64,000 nt of DNA from Salinarimonas ramus (GTDB lineage: Bacteria; Pseudomonadota; Alphaproteobacteria; Rhizobiales; Beijerinckiaceae): assembly GCF_014645695.1 (NCBI RefSeq), contig NZ_BMMF01000014.1, positions 1-64,000 of the forward strand, read 5' to 3'. Positions 27,134 through 37,317 of this stretch are shown here, in pieces. The notes beneath the pieces are model-generated. The model was not told the origin of the DNA. It saw nothing but the letters and a program-made list of their open reading frames with translations, and did not search any database. Each line of letters begins with the position of its first letter. Position 1 is the first letter of the stretch. The position numbers and the translations under genes are program-made.

Positions 27134-27439
27134 TCACGCGGCAGGTGCGGGATGCTTCGTTTCGGGATTTCTCGCGGATGCGTCGTCGGTGAGCGGGAGC
27201 ATTCCGCGGCGCGCCGCGTCGAGGAGCGTGACGCGGATCGCCGAGGAGAGGTTCGCCTCGCCGCGGCTCTCGTCGATCTCGCCGACGAGGCGCTGCACGG
27301 ATGTGCCGCGCGCGGCGGCGAGCGCGCCGAGCGCCTCCCAGAAGGCGGCCTCGAGCGAGATGCTGGTGCGGTGGCCGGCGATCGAGAGCGAACGCTTCTC
27401 CACCGGTCCCGGGGCGAGGGCGGGAGCCGGCGGCGTCAC
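27134..27439 (-). CDS. Ribbon-helix-helix domain protein
   Basis: A 101-residue protein. The core EKRSLSIAGHRTSISLEAAFWEAL and the following helix resemble the alphaproteobacterial ribbon-helix-helix family found beside fumC. The fold suggests DNA binding. It starts with GTG overlapping the stop of the DUF4169 gene (GTGA). The target is not known; the conserved position downstream of fumC suggests a shared transcript. Confidence 0.78.
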   Translation of the reverse strand: MTPPAPALAPGPVEKRSLSIAGHRTSISLEAAFWEALGALAAARGTSVQRLVGEIDESRGEANLSSAIRVTLLDAARRGMLPLTDDASARNPETKHPAPAA

Positions 27440-27630
27440 GGCGTCTCGTCGTCGCGCCGCAGGCGATGCGCCTCGATGCGCCGCTCGGCCTGCGCCGCCT
27501 CCGCCTCGCTCCGCTCGCGCTCGGCCTTGGTGCGGCCGAAGAGGACGCGGTTCTCCGCCGCGCTCTCGGCGGCCTTCTCGCGCGCCTTCGCCTTGCGGGC
27601 GCGGCGCAGGTTGACGATCTCGGCGCTCAT
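27436..27630 (-). CDS. DUF4169 family small basic protein
   Basis: A 64-residue highly charged helical protein (IVNLRRARKAKAREKAAESA, with R/K/E/A throughout). Its family occurs next to fumC in many Hyphomicrobiales. The role is unknown. The ATG at 27630 is preferred over a GTG at 27642, which would leave no room for a ribosome site. It overlaps the downstream RHH gene by 4 bases. Confidence 0.75.
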   Translation of the reverse strand: MSAEIVNLRRARKAKAREKAAESAAENRVLFGRTKAERERSEAEAAQAERRIEAHRLRRDDETP

Positions 27631-27663
27631 CTCGCGCGGCACTCCCTCACGCTCTCGGCACCC

Positions 27664-29106
27664 TCAGGTCGGGCCCACCATGGTCTCCGGCCGCACCAGC
27701 GCGTCGAACTCCTCGTCCGTCACGGCGCCCGAGGCGAGAGCCTCCTCGCGCAGGGTCGTGCCGTTCTTGTGCGCGGCCTTGGCGATGGCGGCCGCGGCAT
27801 CGTAGCCGATCTTCGGCGCGAGCGCCGTCACCAGCATGAGCGAGCGCTCGAGCAGATCGTCGATGCGCTCGCGCCGCGGCTCGATGCCGGCGACGCACTT
27901 GTCGGCGAACGAGATGGCGCCGTCCGAGAGCAGCCGCACGCTCTGCAGGAAGGCGTTGGCGATCACCGGCTTGAAGACGTTGAGCTCGAGATGCCCCTGC
28001 GTGCCGGCGAGCGCGATCGTGGCGTTGTTGCCCGTCACCTGGGCGCAGACCATGGTCATGGCCTCCGCCTGCGTCGGGTTGACCTTGCCCGGCATGATCG
28101 AGGAGCCGGGCTCGTTCTCCGGCAGCGCGATCTCGCCCAGGCCCGAGCGCGGCCCCGAGCCGAGGAGCCGGATGTCGTTTGCGATCTTGAACAGCCCCGC
28201 GGCGACCGAGGTCAGCGCGCCGTGCGCGAAGACGAGGGCGTCGTGGGAGGCGAGCGCCTCGAACTTGTTCGCCGCCGAGAGGAAGGGCAGGCCGGTGAGG
28301 TCCGCCATGGTCATGGCGAAGCGCTCGGCGAATTCGGGATGGGCGTTGAGGCCGGTGCCCACGGCCGTGCCGCCCTGGGCGAGATCGAGGAGCGAGGGCA
28401 GCGTCGCCTCGATGCGCGCGATGCCGAGCTGCACCTGCGCCGCCCAGCCGCCGAATTCCTGGCCGAGCGTCACGGGCGTCGCGTCCTGCATGTGGGTGCG
28501 GCCGATCTTCACGATCTCCGCGAAGTCGTCCGCCTTCGCGGCGAGGGCGTCGTGCAGGTGCTGCAGGGCCGGCAGGAGCCTGGCGTGGATCTCCAGCACG
28601 GCGGCGACGTGCATGGCCGTGGGGAAGGTGTCGTTCGAGGACTGTCCGCGATTGACGTGGTCGTTGGGGTGCACCGGCGCCTTGCCGCCACGGGGATGGC
28701 CCAGCGCCTCGTTGGCGCGGTTGGCGATCACCTCGTTGGCGTTCATGTTCGACTGCGTGCCCGAGCCCGTCTGCCAGACGACGAGGGGGAACTCGCCGTC
28801 GAGCTTGCCCTGCGCGACGTCGGCGGCGGCGTCGACGATGGCGTCGGCGATGGCCCCGTCGAGCTCGCCCAGCTCCTTGTTGGCCATGGCGGCGGCCTGC
28901 TTGACGAGGCCCAGCGCCCGCACGAGCGGCACGGGCATGCGCTCGGTGCCGATGCGGAAGTTCTGCAGGGAGCGCTGCGTCTGCGCGCCCCAATAGCGCG
29001 CGGCGGGAACCTCGATCGGCCCGAACGTATCGGTCTCCGTACGCGTCTCGTGCTCGGTGCGCGTCTCGTTGCCCGTGACGCCGTTGTCCGGTCCGGTCTG
29101 CGACAT
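27664..29106 (-). CDS. fumC: Class II fumarate hydratase
   Basis: A 480-residue enzyme of the citric acid cycle (fumarate to malate, iron-independent). The signature loop is [11 protein letters not shown]. Other family segments are [22 protein letters not shown] and [11 protein letters not shown]. It has about 20 extra N-terminal residues rich in Thr/Glu before the normal start at FGPIEVP. The first gene of a three-gene run with DUF4169 and an RHH protein. Confidence 0.95.
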   Translation of the reverse strand: MSQTGPDNGVTGNETRTEHETRTETDTFGPIEVPAARYWGAQTQRSLQNFRIGTERMPVPLVRALGLVKQAAAMANKELGELDGAIADAIVDAAADVAQGKLDGEFPLVVWQTGSGTQSNMNANEVIANRANEALGHPRGGKAPVHPNDHVNRGQSSNDTFPTAMHVAAVLEIHARLLPALQHLHDALAAKADDFAEIVKIGRTHMQDATPVTLGQEFGGWAAQVQLGIARIEATLPSLLDLAQGGTAVGTGLNAHPEFAERFAMTMADLTGLPFLSAANKFEALASHDALVFAHGALTSVAAGLFKIANDIRLLGSGPRSGLGEIALPENEPGSSIMPGKVNPTQAEAMTMVCAQVTGNNATIALAGTQGHLELNVFKPVIANAFLQSVRLLSDGAISFADKCVAGIEPRRERIDDLLERSLMLVTALAPKIGYDAAAAIAKAAHKNGTTLREEALASGAVTDEEFDALVRPETMVGPT

Positions 29107-29195
29107 GGTGCGGCCTCCCTCTCGCGGATCGCGACACCACATGTAACGCGTGAGCGGCGTCGCGGGCACCCCCGCCGAGCGCCGAGGGAGACCAG

Positions 29196-30590
29196 ATGGA
29201 CGAGCCGATCCTCGCGAGACCCCGCTTCAGCCCGCCGGCGCCGACCCCGATGCGCGAGCCGCCGGACCTGTTCTCCTTCCTGCGACAGGCGCGCGACAAC
29301 CCGCTGGCCACCTGGACGCGCGACCATTTCGAGAAGCCCGTCGTCTACGGCAAGGGCGTGCTCGGGCGCGTGATGGTGCTGAGCGAGCCGCGCGCCATCC
29401 GCCACGTGCTCGTGGAGAACGCGGAGAACTACCGCAAGGACGCGCTCACCCGCCGCGTGCTGGCGCCGGGGCTCGGCCAGGGGCTCTTCACCGCCGAGGG
29501 CGAGGACTGGCGAACGCTCCGGCGCACCCTCGCGCCGATGTTCTCGCCGCGCCACGTCGCCTCCTTCGCCGAGCCGATGGCGGTGGCGGCGCGCCGCCTG
29601 ACGCGGCGCCTCGCGCGCCGCGAGGGCCGCACCGTCGACGTCGAGATCGAGACGACGCGCCTCACCCTCGACGTGCTCGAGCGCACGATCTTCACGAGCG
29701 GCCTCGAGCGCGACCCCGATGCGCTGGGGCGCGCCATCACGAAGCTCTTCGCGGCGATCGGCCCCGTCGACCCGCTCGACGTGCTGGGCCTGCCCGAATG
29801 GCTGCCGCGGCTCGGACGCATCCAGGCGCGGCCCTCCATCGACTTCTTCGCCCGCGTCGTCGACGAGCTGATCGGCACCCGCCGGGCGCTGGTCGAGAGC
29901 GGGGCGGAGGTGCCGCGCGATCTCCTCACGCTGCTGCTCGAGGCGCGCGATCCGGAGACGGGAGAGGGGCTCGACGACCTCGACGTGCGCGCCAACATCG
30001 TCACCTTCATCGGCGCCGGCCACGAGACGACGGCGAACGCGCTCACCTGGGCGCTCTACCTCGTCTCGCAGGCGCCCGACGTGCGCGCCCGGCTCGAGGC
30101 CGAGGTCGACACCGTGGTCGGCGAGGGGCCCGTCGCCGCCGAGCACGCCGGCGCGCTGCCCTGGACGAAGGCCGTGATCGAGGAGACGATGCGGCTCTAC
30201 CCGCCGGCGGCCTTCATGAGCCGCGAGGCGATCGCGGAGGATCGCGTGGCCGGCATCCGGCTGCCTGCGGGCGCAATCGTCATGATCGCGCCCTGGGTGC
30301 TGCACCGGCACACGCTGATCTGGGACGATCCCGCCGCCTTCGATCCGACGCGATTCTTCGGCGAGGCGCGCGGGCGCATCGATCGCTACGCCTACCTGCC
30401 CTTCGGCGCGGGCCCGCGCGTGTGCATCGGCGCGGCCTTCGCGCTCCAGGAGGCTGTGCTGGCGCTCGCCGAGATCGTGCGCGCGGTGCGCCTCGACCTC
30501 GCGCCGGAGGCGGTGGTGGAGCCCGTCCAGCGCGTGACGCTGCGCCCGCGCAACGGCATGCCGATGCGGGTGACGCGCCGGGCCGGGTGA
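29196..30590 (+). CDS. Cytochrome P450
   Basis: A 464-residue P450. The I-helix motif is [13 protein letters not shown], the K-helix ExxR is EETMRLYPP, and the heme loop is [14 protein letters not shown] with Cys410 as heme ligand. The sequence type (CYP102/CYP110-like, eukaryote-like in feel) suggests fatty acid or lipid-type substrates, which is a guess. No ferredoxin or reductase gene is next to it. It diverges from fumC. Confidence 0.9.
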   Translation: MDEPILARPRFSPPAPTPMREPPDLFSFLRQARDNPLATWTRDHFEKPVVYGKGVLGRVMVLSEPRAIRHVLVENAENYRKDALTRRVLAPGLGQGLFTAEGEDWRTLRRTLAPMFSPRHVASFAEPMAVAARRLTRRLARREGRTVDVEIETTRLTLDVLERTIFTSGLERDPDALGRAITKLFAAIGPVDPLDVLGLPEWLPRLGRIQARPSIDFFARVVDELIGTRRALVESGAEVPRDLLTLLLEARDPETGEGLDDLDVRANIVTFIGAGHETTANALTWALYLVSQAPDVRARLEAEVDTVVGEGPVAAEHAGALPWTKAVIEETMRLYPPAAFMSREAIAEDRVAGIRLPAGAIVMIAPWVLHRHTLIWDDPAAFDPTRFFGEARGRIDRYAYLPFGAGPRVCIGAAFALQEAVLALAEIVRAVRLDLAPEAVVEPVQRVTLRPRNGMPMRVTRRAG

Positions 30591-30594
30591 GGCC

Positions 30595-31308
30595 TCAGAC
30601 GATCGCGATCTCCCGCTCGACGACGATCTCCTCGGGCGTCACGCGGCAGACGAAGGCGTGCGTCTCGACGCCCGCCTCCCGCGCGCGGACGAAGGCGGAG
30701 GCGTAGACGGGGTCGATGTCGGCGGCGGGGGTGAAGCGCTCCGCCTCCATCTGCACGATGGTGACGAGGGCCGCGCGGGCGCCCTCGCGCACCATGGACG
30801 CGAGCTCGTCGAGGTGGCGGGCGGAGCGCGCGGCCTTGCAATCGGGGAACTCGGCGAGGCCGTCCTCGCGCACGAGGTGGCAGTTCTTCACCTCGAGATA
30901 GAGCGGCGGGAGGCCCTCCCCCGTTAGCAGGAAGTCGACCCGGCTGCGCGTCCCGTATGCGACCTCGGGGCGGACTTCGGGATACGCGCGAAAGGGCGCG
31001 AGCGCGCCGGCGGCGAGGGCCTCGGCGACGAGGCGGTTGGGCGTCGCGGTGTTGACGCCGACGAGCCGCGGCTTGCCGCCGCGCATGGGCGTCGCCTCCA
31101 CGATCTCCCAGGAATAGGGAAGCTTGCGCTTGGCGTTGGTCGAGGTCGAGAGCCAAACCCGCGCGCCGGGTTCGGCGAGACCGAGCATGGCGCCGGGATT
31201 GGCGACGTGCGCCGTCGCCTCCGTGCCGTCGGGCAGGGCGACGTCCGCGAGGAAGCGTTTGTAGCGCCGGATCAGGCGGGCTTCGAGGAGCGGGGCGGGA
31301 AAGCGCAT
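30595..31308 (-). CDS. sfsA: SfsA-family DNA/RNA nuclease (sugar fermentation stimulation protein)
   Basis: A 237-residue protein. Family segments are RRYKRFLADV, HVANPGAMLGL, RVDFLLTGEG and VKNCHLVREDGLAEFPD. The last ones carry the Asp and Glu/Lys pattern of a restriction-type fold. SfsA was named for maltose metabolism in E. coli; its true role is unclear. It converges on the P450 gene with a 4-base gap. Confidence 0.9.
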   Translation of the reverse strand: MRFPAPLLEARLIRRYKRFLADVALPDGTEATAHVANPGAMLGLAEPGARVWLSTSTNAKRKLPYSWEIVEATPMRGGKPRLVGVNTATPNRLVAEALAAGALAPFRAYPEVRPEVAYGTRSRVDFLLTGEGLPPLYLEVKNCHLVREDGLAEFPDCKAARSARHLDELASMVREGARAALVTIVQMEAERFTPAADIDPVYASAFVRAREAGVETHAFVCRVTPEEIVVEREIAIV

Positions 31309-31320
31309 GGCGCGCTCTCG

Positions 31321-32541
31321 CTAGCGCGGCGCCGGGGGCGAGGCAATGGCGCGAGTGCGCTCGGCCAGCTCCATGGCGAGGAGGGCGCCCGCGCCGCAGA
31401 CGACGTAGCCGACGACGAGGGGCGTCGCCGTGCCCTCGAGCTGCAGCCCGATCACGGCCGCGACGACGAGGCTCACCCCGGAATGGACGGACGCCACGAC
31501 GGCGGCGGCGAGGCCCGCGATGCGGCCCATGGGCTCGAGCGCGATGGCGTTGAAATTGCCGAAGGTCAGGCCGAGCAGGAACAGCGTCGGGCAGGAGAAG
31601 ACCAGCCAGCCGACGAGGCCGAGCGGCGCGTCGAGGGCGAGGATCCAGGCGAGGGCGAGGCAGGCCCAGGCGAGCTGCGCCGCCACCGCCAGCCGGCAGA
31701 CGCGCTCCATCGGCATGGTGCGCACGAGCCGCGCGTTGACGAGCGTCGCCCCCGAGACGAAGAGCGCGCAGGCGCCGAAGACGAAGGCGTAGAGCTCGCC
31801 CAGGCCGTACACGTCCTGGAACAGCTGCTGGGAGGCGTTCACGTAGCCCATCAGCCCGCCGTAGCAGAAGGCGCCGGCCAGCGTGTAGAGCCGCGTGCGC
31901 CGGTTGGCGATCACTTCCCGCAGGGCGGCGACGAGCATGCCTGCGCGCAGCGGGCGTCGCTCGACGAGCGTCTCGGGCTGGCGCAGGGCGAGCCAGGCGG
32001 CTCCGGCGAGGGCGACCGCGCTCGTGATCACGAAGAGCACGCGCCAGGGGGCGAGGAAGAGGACGAGCTGGCCGATGGCCGGCGCGATCACGGGCACGAG
32101 GATGAAGATCGCCATGATGAACGACATCACCCGCGCCATCGCCGGCCCGGCGAACCGGTCGCGCACCATGGCGACCGTCACGAGCCGCGGCCCGGCGGCG
32201 CCGAACCCCTGGAGCACGCGCCCGGCGAGCATGGCCTCGAAGGAGGTCGCCGCCGCGCAGACGAGCCCGCCCGCCACGAAGGCGCCGACGCCGAGGAAGA
32301 TCGCCGGGCGCCGCCCCGTCGCGTCCGACAGGGGACCGAAGACGAGCTGGCCGAGCATCAGCCCGACGAACAGCGCCGTGACGACGAGCTGACGGGAATT
32401 GCCGTCGGCGACGGCGAGATCGTGCGCCATGGCGTCGAGCGCCGGGAGCACGGCGTCGATGGAGAGCGCCACCACCGCCATCAGCAGCGCGGCGACGGCG
32501 ACGAACTCGGGCAGGCCCGGCTGCGAGACGGAGCGTGTCAC
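31321..32541 (-). CDS. Bcr/CflA-type MFS drug exporter
   Basis: A 406-residue protein with 12 membrane segments. The loop LVFGPLSDATGRRPAIF and the N-terminal pattern SIDAVLPALDAMAHDL are typical of the Bcr/CflA drug resistance group. It is read from a GTG start. It lies between sfsA and the aldo/keto reductase gene and could be co-transcribed with the latter (16-base gap). Confidence 0.87.
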   Translation of the reverse strand: MTRSVSQPGLPEFVAVAALLMAVVALSIDAVLPALDAMAHDLAVADGNSRQLVVTALFVGLMLGQLVFGPLSDATGRRPAIFLGVGAFVAGGLVCAAATSFEAMLAGRVLQGFGAAGPRLVTVAMVRDRFAGPAMARVMSFIMAIFILVPVIAPAIGQLVLFLAPWRVLFVITSAVALAGAAWLALRQPETLVERRPLRAGMLVAALREVIANRRTRLYTLAGAFCYGGLMGYVNASQQLFQDVYGLGELYAFVFGACALFVSGATLVNARLVRTMPMERVCRLAVAAQLAWACLALAWILALDAPLGLVGWLVFSCPTLFLLGLTFGNFNAIALEPMGRIAGLAAAVVASVHSGVSLVVAAVIGLQLEGTATPLVVGYVVCGAGALLAMELAERTRAIASPPAPR

Positions 32542-32557
32542 GGGCGGGGTGATCCCC

Positions 32558-33646
32558 TCAGGGTGCGAACGGCTGCAGCACGAGATCGCCCGGATGAGCG
32601 GCCCTGTCCAGGATGCGCTCGATCTCGGCCATGGCCTGCGGCGACAACGGGCCGTGCTCGCGGGCGCGGGCGTTCTCCTCGAGCTGCGCCACGCTCCGTG
32701 CCCCGGGGAGCGCCAGCGTGCGCGGGCTGCGCGCCCAGATCCAGCCGAGCGCGCCCTGCGCGAGGCTCCTGCCGTCGCTCGTGAGGATCTCGCGTACGGC
32801 GTCGAGGCGCGCCGCCCAGGCCGGGTCGGCCGCGCCGCCCGGGCGGAACATGCGCAGCCAGAAGCGCGGCTTGGCGACGCCGTCGCCCGAGGCGTCGTAA
32901 TGCGCGTTCGTGCGCACGTCGTCGGCGGGCAGGCGGGTCTGCGCCGTGAACTTGCCGGTCAGGAAGCCCATCGCCAGGGGCAGGCGGGCGATGGCCGTGA
33001 GGTCGTGGCGCGCGCACAGGTCGAGCATGCTGGGCGCGTCCTGGAAGACGTTCAGGTCGAACTGCGCCGTCTCGATGCCCCCGCGGCCGGCGACGGCTTC
33101 GAGGCGGTCGGGATGGTTGGTGCTCCAGGCGGTGTAGCGCACCTTCCCTTCGCGCCGCAGCGTATCGACCGTATCGAACACCGCCTCGGCCTCGGCTGCC
33201 GGCAGGAACTCGACCTGCAGCTGGAAGACGTCCACCGTCTCGGTGCCGAGGTTGCGCAGCGTCGTCTCGAGAGCCGCGCGGATCGCCGCGGGCGAGACGT
33301 CGATGCCGGTGAGCGTGCGCGACTGCGGATCGTAGCTGTGCCCGAAGCGCGCGGCGACGAGGGCGCGGCCCGCGCGCCCGCGCAGCGCCTTGCCCACGAG
33401 GCGCTCCGCGGCGCCTGCGCCGTAGAGGTTCGCCACGTCGATCAGGCGGATGCCGTGATCGAGGGCGGCGTGGATGACGCGCAGGCTCTCCGCTTCGTCC
33501 TGAGCACCGTAGCCGAGGGGTGTTCCCGGGGCGTAATGCGCACCCTCCGCCGCCGACCACGGGCCTCCGAGCGCCCAGGTGCCGAGGCCGAGCCCGCCCA
33601 CGACCTCCTGCGTCGACCCGAGGCGACGCTCCGCCAGCTTTGTCAT
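32558..33646 (-). CDS. Aldo/keto reductase-like protein with altered catalytic residues
   Basis: A 362-residue TIM-barrel protein of the AKR superfamily. Asp70 and Tyr75 of the catalytic tetrad are present (IDVANLYGAG). The usual lysine strand (TKFG) reads ARFG (Arg100), and the usual histidine strand (QLH) reads QLQ (Gln144). Late family features (GALGWIWARSP, LPGARSVAQLEENA) are kept. Loss of both Lys and His suggests weak or changed catalysis. GGAGGG lies just before the ATG at 33646. Confidence 0.85.
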   Translation of the reverse strand: MTKLAERRLGSTQEVVGGLGLGTWALGGPWSAAEGAHYAPGTPLGYGAQDEAESLRVIHAALDHGIRLIDVANLYGAGAAERLVGKALRGRAGRALVAARFGHSYDPQSRTLTGIDVSPAAIRAALETTLRNLGTETVDVFQLQVEFLPAAEAEAVFDTVDTLRREGKVRYTAWSTNHPDRLEAVAGRGGIETAQFDLNVFQDAPSMLDLCARHDLTAIARLPLAMGFLTGKFTAQTRLPADDVRTNAHYDASGDGVAKPRFWLRMFRPGGAADPAWAARLDAVREILTSDGRSLAQGALGWIWARSPRTLALPGARSVAQLEENARAREHGPLSPQAMAEIERILDRAAHPGDLVLQPFAP

Positions 33647-33843
33647 TCCGCCCTCCGATGCGCCGCTTGCATAGGTATGCAATCGAGCCTCCGATGGATT
33701 GCGCGTCGCGTCAAGGGCAATTCCGTATCGTGCGCATGCCGTCCGATCGCCGCGGCGCCGCCTCGCCTCCCGTACGTCTCCGCCGACCGATCCCTTGCCC
33801 GCGGCGCCCCCCGGCGCTAGACCCTCTCGGCGAGGTGCGAGGC

Positions 33844-34602
33844 ATGAGCGAGAGCGTCGGCGAAAGCGTCACTGCGGCGATCCTGGTGATCGGCGACGAG
33901 ATCCTGTCCGGGCGGACGAAGGACAAGAACATCGGCCACATCGCCGAGTACGTGACCGCGCTCGGCATCGACCTGCGCGAGGTGCGCGTCGTCCCCGATG
34001 TCGAGGACGAGATCGTGGCTGCCGTGAACGCGCTGCGCGCCCGCTACACCTACCTCTTCACCACCGGCGGCATCGGGCCCACCCACGACGACATCACGGC
34101 GGACAGCGTGGCGAGGGCGCTGGGGCGCGCCATCGACGTCGATCCCCGCGCCGTCGCCATGATGCGCGAGCGCTACGCCGAGGGCGAGCTCAACGCCGCG
34201 CGCCTGCGCATGGCGCGCATCCCCGAGGGCGCCGCGCTGATCGAGAACCCGATCTCGAAGGCGCCGGGCTTCATGGTGGAGAACGTCATCGTCATGGCGG
34301 GCGTGCCCTCGATCATGCAGGCCATGCTCGACGCGGTCGCCCCGCGGCTGCGCACCGGCGCCCGCATGCAGGTCGAGACGCTCGATGCGGGCGGGCTCGC
34401 CGAGGGTTCCTACGCGGAGGCGCTCGGCGCGCTCGCCGGCGATCATCCCGGCGTCTCGATCGGCTCCTACCCGTCCTTCACCGGGGGCGGGTTCCGCAAC
34501 CAGATCGTCCTGCGCGGGCGCGATCCCGCCGCCGTCGCGGCGGCGGCCGACGCCGTGCGGGCGCTGCTCTCGGGCCTCACCAGCGACAAGGCCCCGATCT
34601 GA
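33844..34602 (+). CDS. Short CinA/MoaB-like molybdopterin-binding domain protein
   Basis: A 252-residue protein equal to the N-terminal domain of Cin[22 protein letters not shown] and [19 protein letters not shown] are the MoCF-type binding motifs, and [11 protein letters not shown] is family-typical. The C-terminal nicotinamide-nucleotide amidase domain is absent, as in many alphaproteobacteria. In E. coli-like systems CinA acts on NMN or ADP-ribose; here only the pyrophosphatase-like part could act. The ATG at 33844 opens the conserved region. Confidence 0.88.
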   Translation: MSESVGESVTAAILVIGDEILSGRTKDKNIGHIAEYVTALGIDLREVRVVPDVEDEIVAAVNALRARYTYLFTTGGIGPTHDDITADSVARALGRAIDVDPRAVAMMRERYAEGELNAARLRMARIPEGAALIENPISKAPGFMVENVIVMAGVPSIMQAMLDAVAPRLRTGARMQVETLDAGGLAEGSYAEALGALAGDHPGVSIGSYPSFTGGGFRNQIVLRGRDPAAVAAAADAVRALLSGLTSDKAPI

Positions 34603-34648
34603 CGCTCCCGTCGCCCTTCCCGCCGCCCTCCAGCCTCGAGCGAACGCC

Positions 34649-35155
34649 ATGACGCCTCCGACCCCCAAGGCCTTCCCCGTTTCCTGGGACCAGTTCCACC
34701 GCGACGCCCGCGCCCTCGCATGGCGCCTCGCCGAGAGCGGCCCCTTCGAGGCGATCGTGTGCATCACCCGCGGCGGGCTCGTGCCGGCGGCGATCGTGGC
34801 GCGCGAGCTCGAGATCCGCATGATCGAGAGCGTGTGCATCGCGAGCTATCACGACTACAAGAGCCAGGGCGGACTGCAGGTGCTCAAGGAGATCGCCCCC
34901 GCGGTGAAGGCGCTCGGCGACGGGCGGGGCAAGGGCGTGCTCGTGATCGACGACCTCGTCGACACGGGCAAGACGGCGAAGGTCGTGCGCGAGATGCTGC
35001 CCAACGCGCATTTCGCCACCGTCTACGCCAAGCCCGCGGGGCGCCCCCTCGTCGACACCTTCATCACCGAGGTGAGCCAGGACACCTGGATCTACTTCCC
35101 CTGGGACCTCGGCTACGCCTTCCAGCCCCCGATCCGCGACGGCGCGGCGGGGTGA
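34649..35155 (+). CDS. gpt: Xanthine-guanine phosphoribosyltransferase
   Basis: A 168-residue purine salvage enzyme. The PRPP-binding motif is [13 protein letters not shown]. The N-terminal [16 protein letters not shown] and the [18 protein letters not shown] segment match Gpt. It converts xanthine and guanine to the nucleotides. It is 46 bases downstream of the CinA-like gene on the same strand. Confidence 0.92.
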   Translation: MTPPTPKAFPVSWDQFHRDARALAWRLAESGPFEAIVCITRGGLVPAAIVARELEIRMIESVCIASYHDYKSQGGLQVLKEIAPAVKALGDGRGKGVLVIDDLVDTGKTAKVVREMLPNAHFATVYAKPAGRPLVDTFITEVSQDTWIYFPWDLGYAFQPPIRDGAAG

Positions 35156-35235
35156 GGGGCGGCGCGCGAGCGGCGTGGAACCTCGGCCGTTGCGTCGCGG
35201 TTGTCGCGTGACGCTCGCCGCCATAGAACAGGCTC

Positions 35236-36810
35236 ATGCCGCATTCCGACGAGATCCGCCGCAAGGACCGCCTCCGCCGCACGCTGTTCGGCGCGCTCGT
35301 CGCCGCGCGCGACCGGTTCGGCAAGACCTTCGTCATCCTGGAGGACCAGCAGCGCCAGCCGCTGACCTACCAGCGCCTCGTGCTCGGCGCCATCGTGCTC
35401 GGCCGCAAGCTGAAGGCGGGAACGCATCCCGGCGAGCGGGTCGCCTTGATGATGCCGAGCGTGCAGGCGGCGGCGGTGGCGCTGTTCGGGCTCAACGCCT
35501 TCGGCCGCGTCGCGGCCATGCTCAACTTCACCGCCGGCACGCGCAATCTCGTCGCCGCCTGCGAGACGGCGCGGATCGGCACCGTCGTCACCTCGCGCAA
35601 GTTCATCGAGGAGGCGCGGCTCGAGGAGCAGCTCGCCGCCATCGGCGAGGGGCGCCGGGTGGTCTATCTCGAGGACGTGCGCGAGAGCGTGACGAGCCTC
35701 GACAAGATCCGCGCCCTCCTCGACGCGCTGTTTCGCGCAAAGAGCATCGCCCGGCGTTCGGGCCGGCCGGACGATCCGGCCGTCGTGCTGTTCACGTCCG
35801 GCGCGGAGGGCGCGCCCAAGGCCGTGTGCCTGACGAACGCCAACGTCATCGCCAACGCCGTGCAGATCTCCGAGCACGCGGGCGAGTACCTCACGACGGC
35901 GGACACGATCTTCTCGCCGCTTCCGATCTTCCACTCCTTCGGCCTCACGGCGGGCGTGGTGCTGGGCCTGCTCAACGGCCACAAGGTCGTGCTCTACCCG
36001 AGCCCCCTGCACTACAGGCTCGTGCCCAAGCTCATCGCCGGGACGAAGGCGACCTTCCTGCTCGCCACCGACACCTTCCTGCAGGGCTACGCCCGCGCGG
36101 CGGGGGAGGGGGATCTCTCCAGCCTGCGCTTCGTCATCGCCGGCGCCGAACGCGTGAAGGAGGAGACGCGCCGTCTCTACTCGGCCTACGACGCGGAGAT
36201 CCTGGAGGGCTACGGCGCCACGGAATGCGCACCCGTCCTCGCCGTGAACCTGCCCGGGCGAAACCGGCACGGCTCGGTCGGCCTCTTCCTGCCGGGCATC
36301 GAGTGGCGGCTGGAGCCCGTGGAGGGCATCCACCAGGCCGGGCGGTTGCACGTGCGCGGGCCCAACGTCATGGCCGGATATCTCACGCTGGCGGACGGGA
36401 CGGAACGGCTCGCGGCGCCGCCGGACGGCTGGTACGACACCGGCGACATCGTGTCGGTCGACGACGGCTTCGTCACGATCCGCGGGCGCGCCAAGCGCTT
36501 CGCCAAAATCGGCGGCGAGATGATCTCGCTCGCGGCCGTCGAGACGATGATCCAGGAGCTCTGGCCGGAATTCAACCACGTCGTCGTGGCGCTGCCCGAT
36601 TCGCGCAAGGGCGAGCAGCTCATCCTCGTCACCGACAAGCCGGAAGCGGACCGCGAGGGCGTCCTCGCCCACGCCCGCGACAAGGGTTTCGCCGAATTGT
36701 GGGCGCCGCGGGCGGTGCTCGTCGTCGCCGCAATTCCCGTTCTCGGATCGGGGAAGATCGACCACGTGGCGACCGTGGAAATGGCCCGCTCGCTGCTTCC
36801 GATGCTGTAA
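35236..36810 (+). CDS. AMP-dependent acyl-ACP synthetase-like ligase (Aas ligase part)
   Basis: A 524-residue adenylate-forming enzyme. The phosphate loop is LFTSGAEGAPKAV, where the family's PKG reads PKA. The motif YGATECAP, the adenine-site GWYDTGDIV and the C-terminal GRAKRFAKIGGEMIS are present, and the late catalytic lysine is in GSGKIDH. The overall form matches the ligase half of E. coli Aas, which charges fatty acids for lysophospholipid repair. The acyltransferase half is missing. An acyl-ACP ligase role is inferred. Confidence 0.85.
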   Translation: MPHSDEIRRKDRLRRTLFGALVAARDRFGKTFVILEDQQRQPLTYQRLVLGAIVLGRKLKAGTHPGERVALMMPSVQAAAVALFGLNAFGRVAAMLNFTAGTRNLVAACETARIGTVVTSRKFIEEARLEEQLAAIGEGRRVVYLEDVRESVTSLDKIRALLDALFRAKSIARRSGRPDDPAVVLFTSGAEGAPKAVCLTNANVIANAVQISEHAGEYLTTADTIFSPLPIFHSFGLTAGVVLGLLNGHKVVLYPSPLHYRLVPKLIAGTKATFLLATDTFLQGYARAAGEGDLSSLRFVIAGAERVKEETRRLYSAYDAEILEGYGATECAPVLAVNLPGRNRHGSVGLFLPGIEWRLEPVEGIHQAGRLHVRGPNVMAGYLTLADGTERLAAPPDGWYDTGDIVSVDDGFVTIRGRAKRFAKIGGEMISLAAVETMIQELWPEFNHVVVALPDSRKGEQLILVTDKPEADREGVLAHARDKGFAELWAPRAVLVVAAIPVLGSGKIDHVATVEMARSLLPML

Positions 36811-36813
36811 AAA

Positions 36814-37068
36814 TCAATCTCTCGGTACGGCAGGCGAGAAAGCCGGCACCTCGGTGACGCAAAATCGCGTCTCCAGCGCGCGATCGCCGCCGGCGCCGCG
36901 CCCCCAGAAGCCGCGCTCGCGATCGAAGCCCAGCCGCGGAAACATCGAGAGCTTGTCCAGGACGAACGCGAGAGCGTCCTCGTGCCGCGCGAAGGCGTCG
37001 GGGAAGACGTCGTCCTCGACGGTCCCGCCGTCGGGCCCGACGACACGCCACGTCACGGTGTAGCTCAT
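36814..37068 (-). CDS. Small hypothetical protein
   Basis: An 84-residue protein of unknown function (begins MSYTVTWRVVGPDGGTVEDD). It has a beta-strand start, a helix around ARHEDALAFVLDKLS, and no membrane segment. AGGAG lies 7 bases before the ATG at 37068. Codon use matches the genome. It converges on the ligase gene with a 3-base gap. Confidence 0.65.
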   Translation of the reverse strand: MSYTVTWRVVGPDGGTVEDDVFPDAFARHEDALAFVLDKLSMFPRLGFDRERGFWGRGAGGDRALETRFCVTEVPAFSPAVPRD

Positions 37069-37317
37069 GGCCGGCTCCTGCTTTTCCGTGACCGTAAGAA
37101 TAGCGGTTCGGGCCGCCGCGTCCAGGACCATGTCGGCGGATGGTTTCCGAGACATCGCGCAATTGAGACATGCCGCCGCGGCAATTCTGCGACCGCATCG
37201 CCATGCTGCACGTCGCGGGAAGTCGCCCGTTCGGCGCTCTACCTTCGGGGGTTGGCGGACGGACATGCGACCGGCTAGTGTCGCGCTCCCGACGCCGACT
37301 CAACGCAGAGCGACCCG

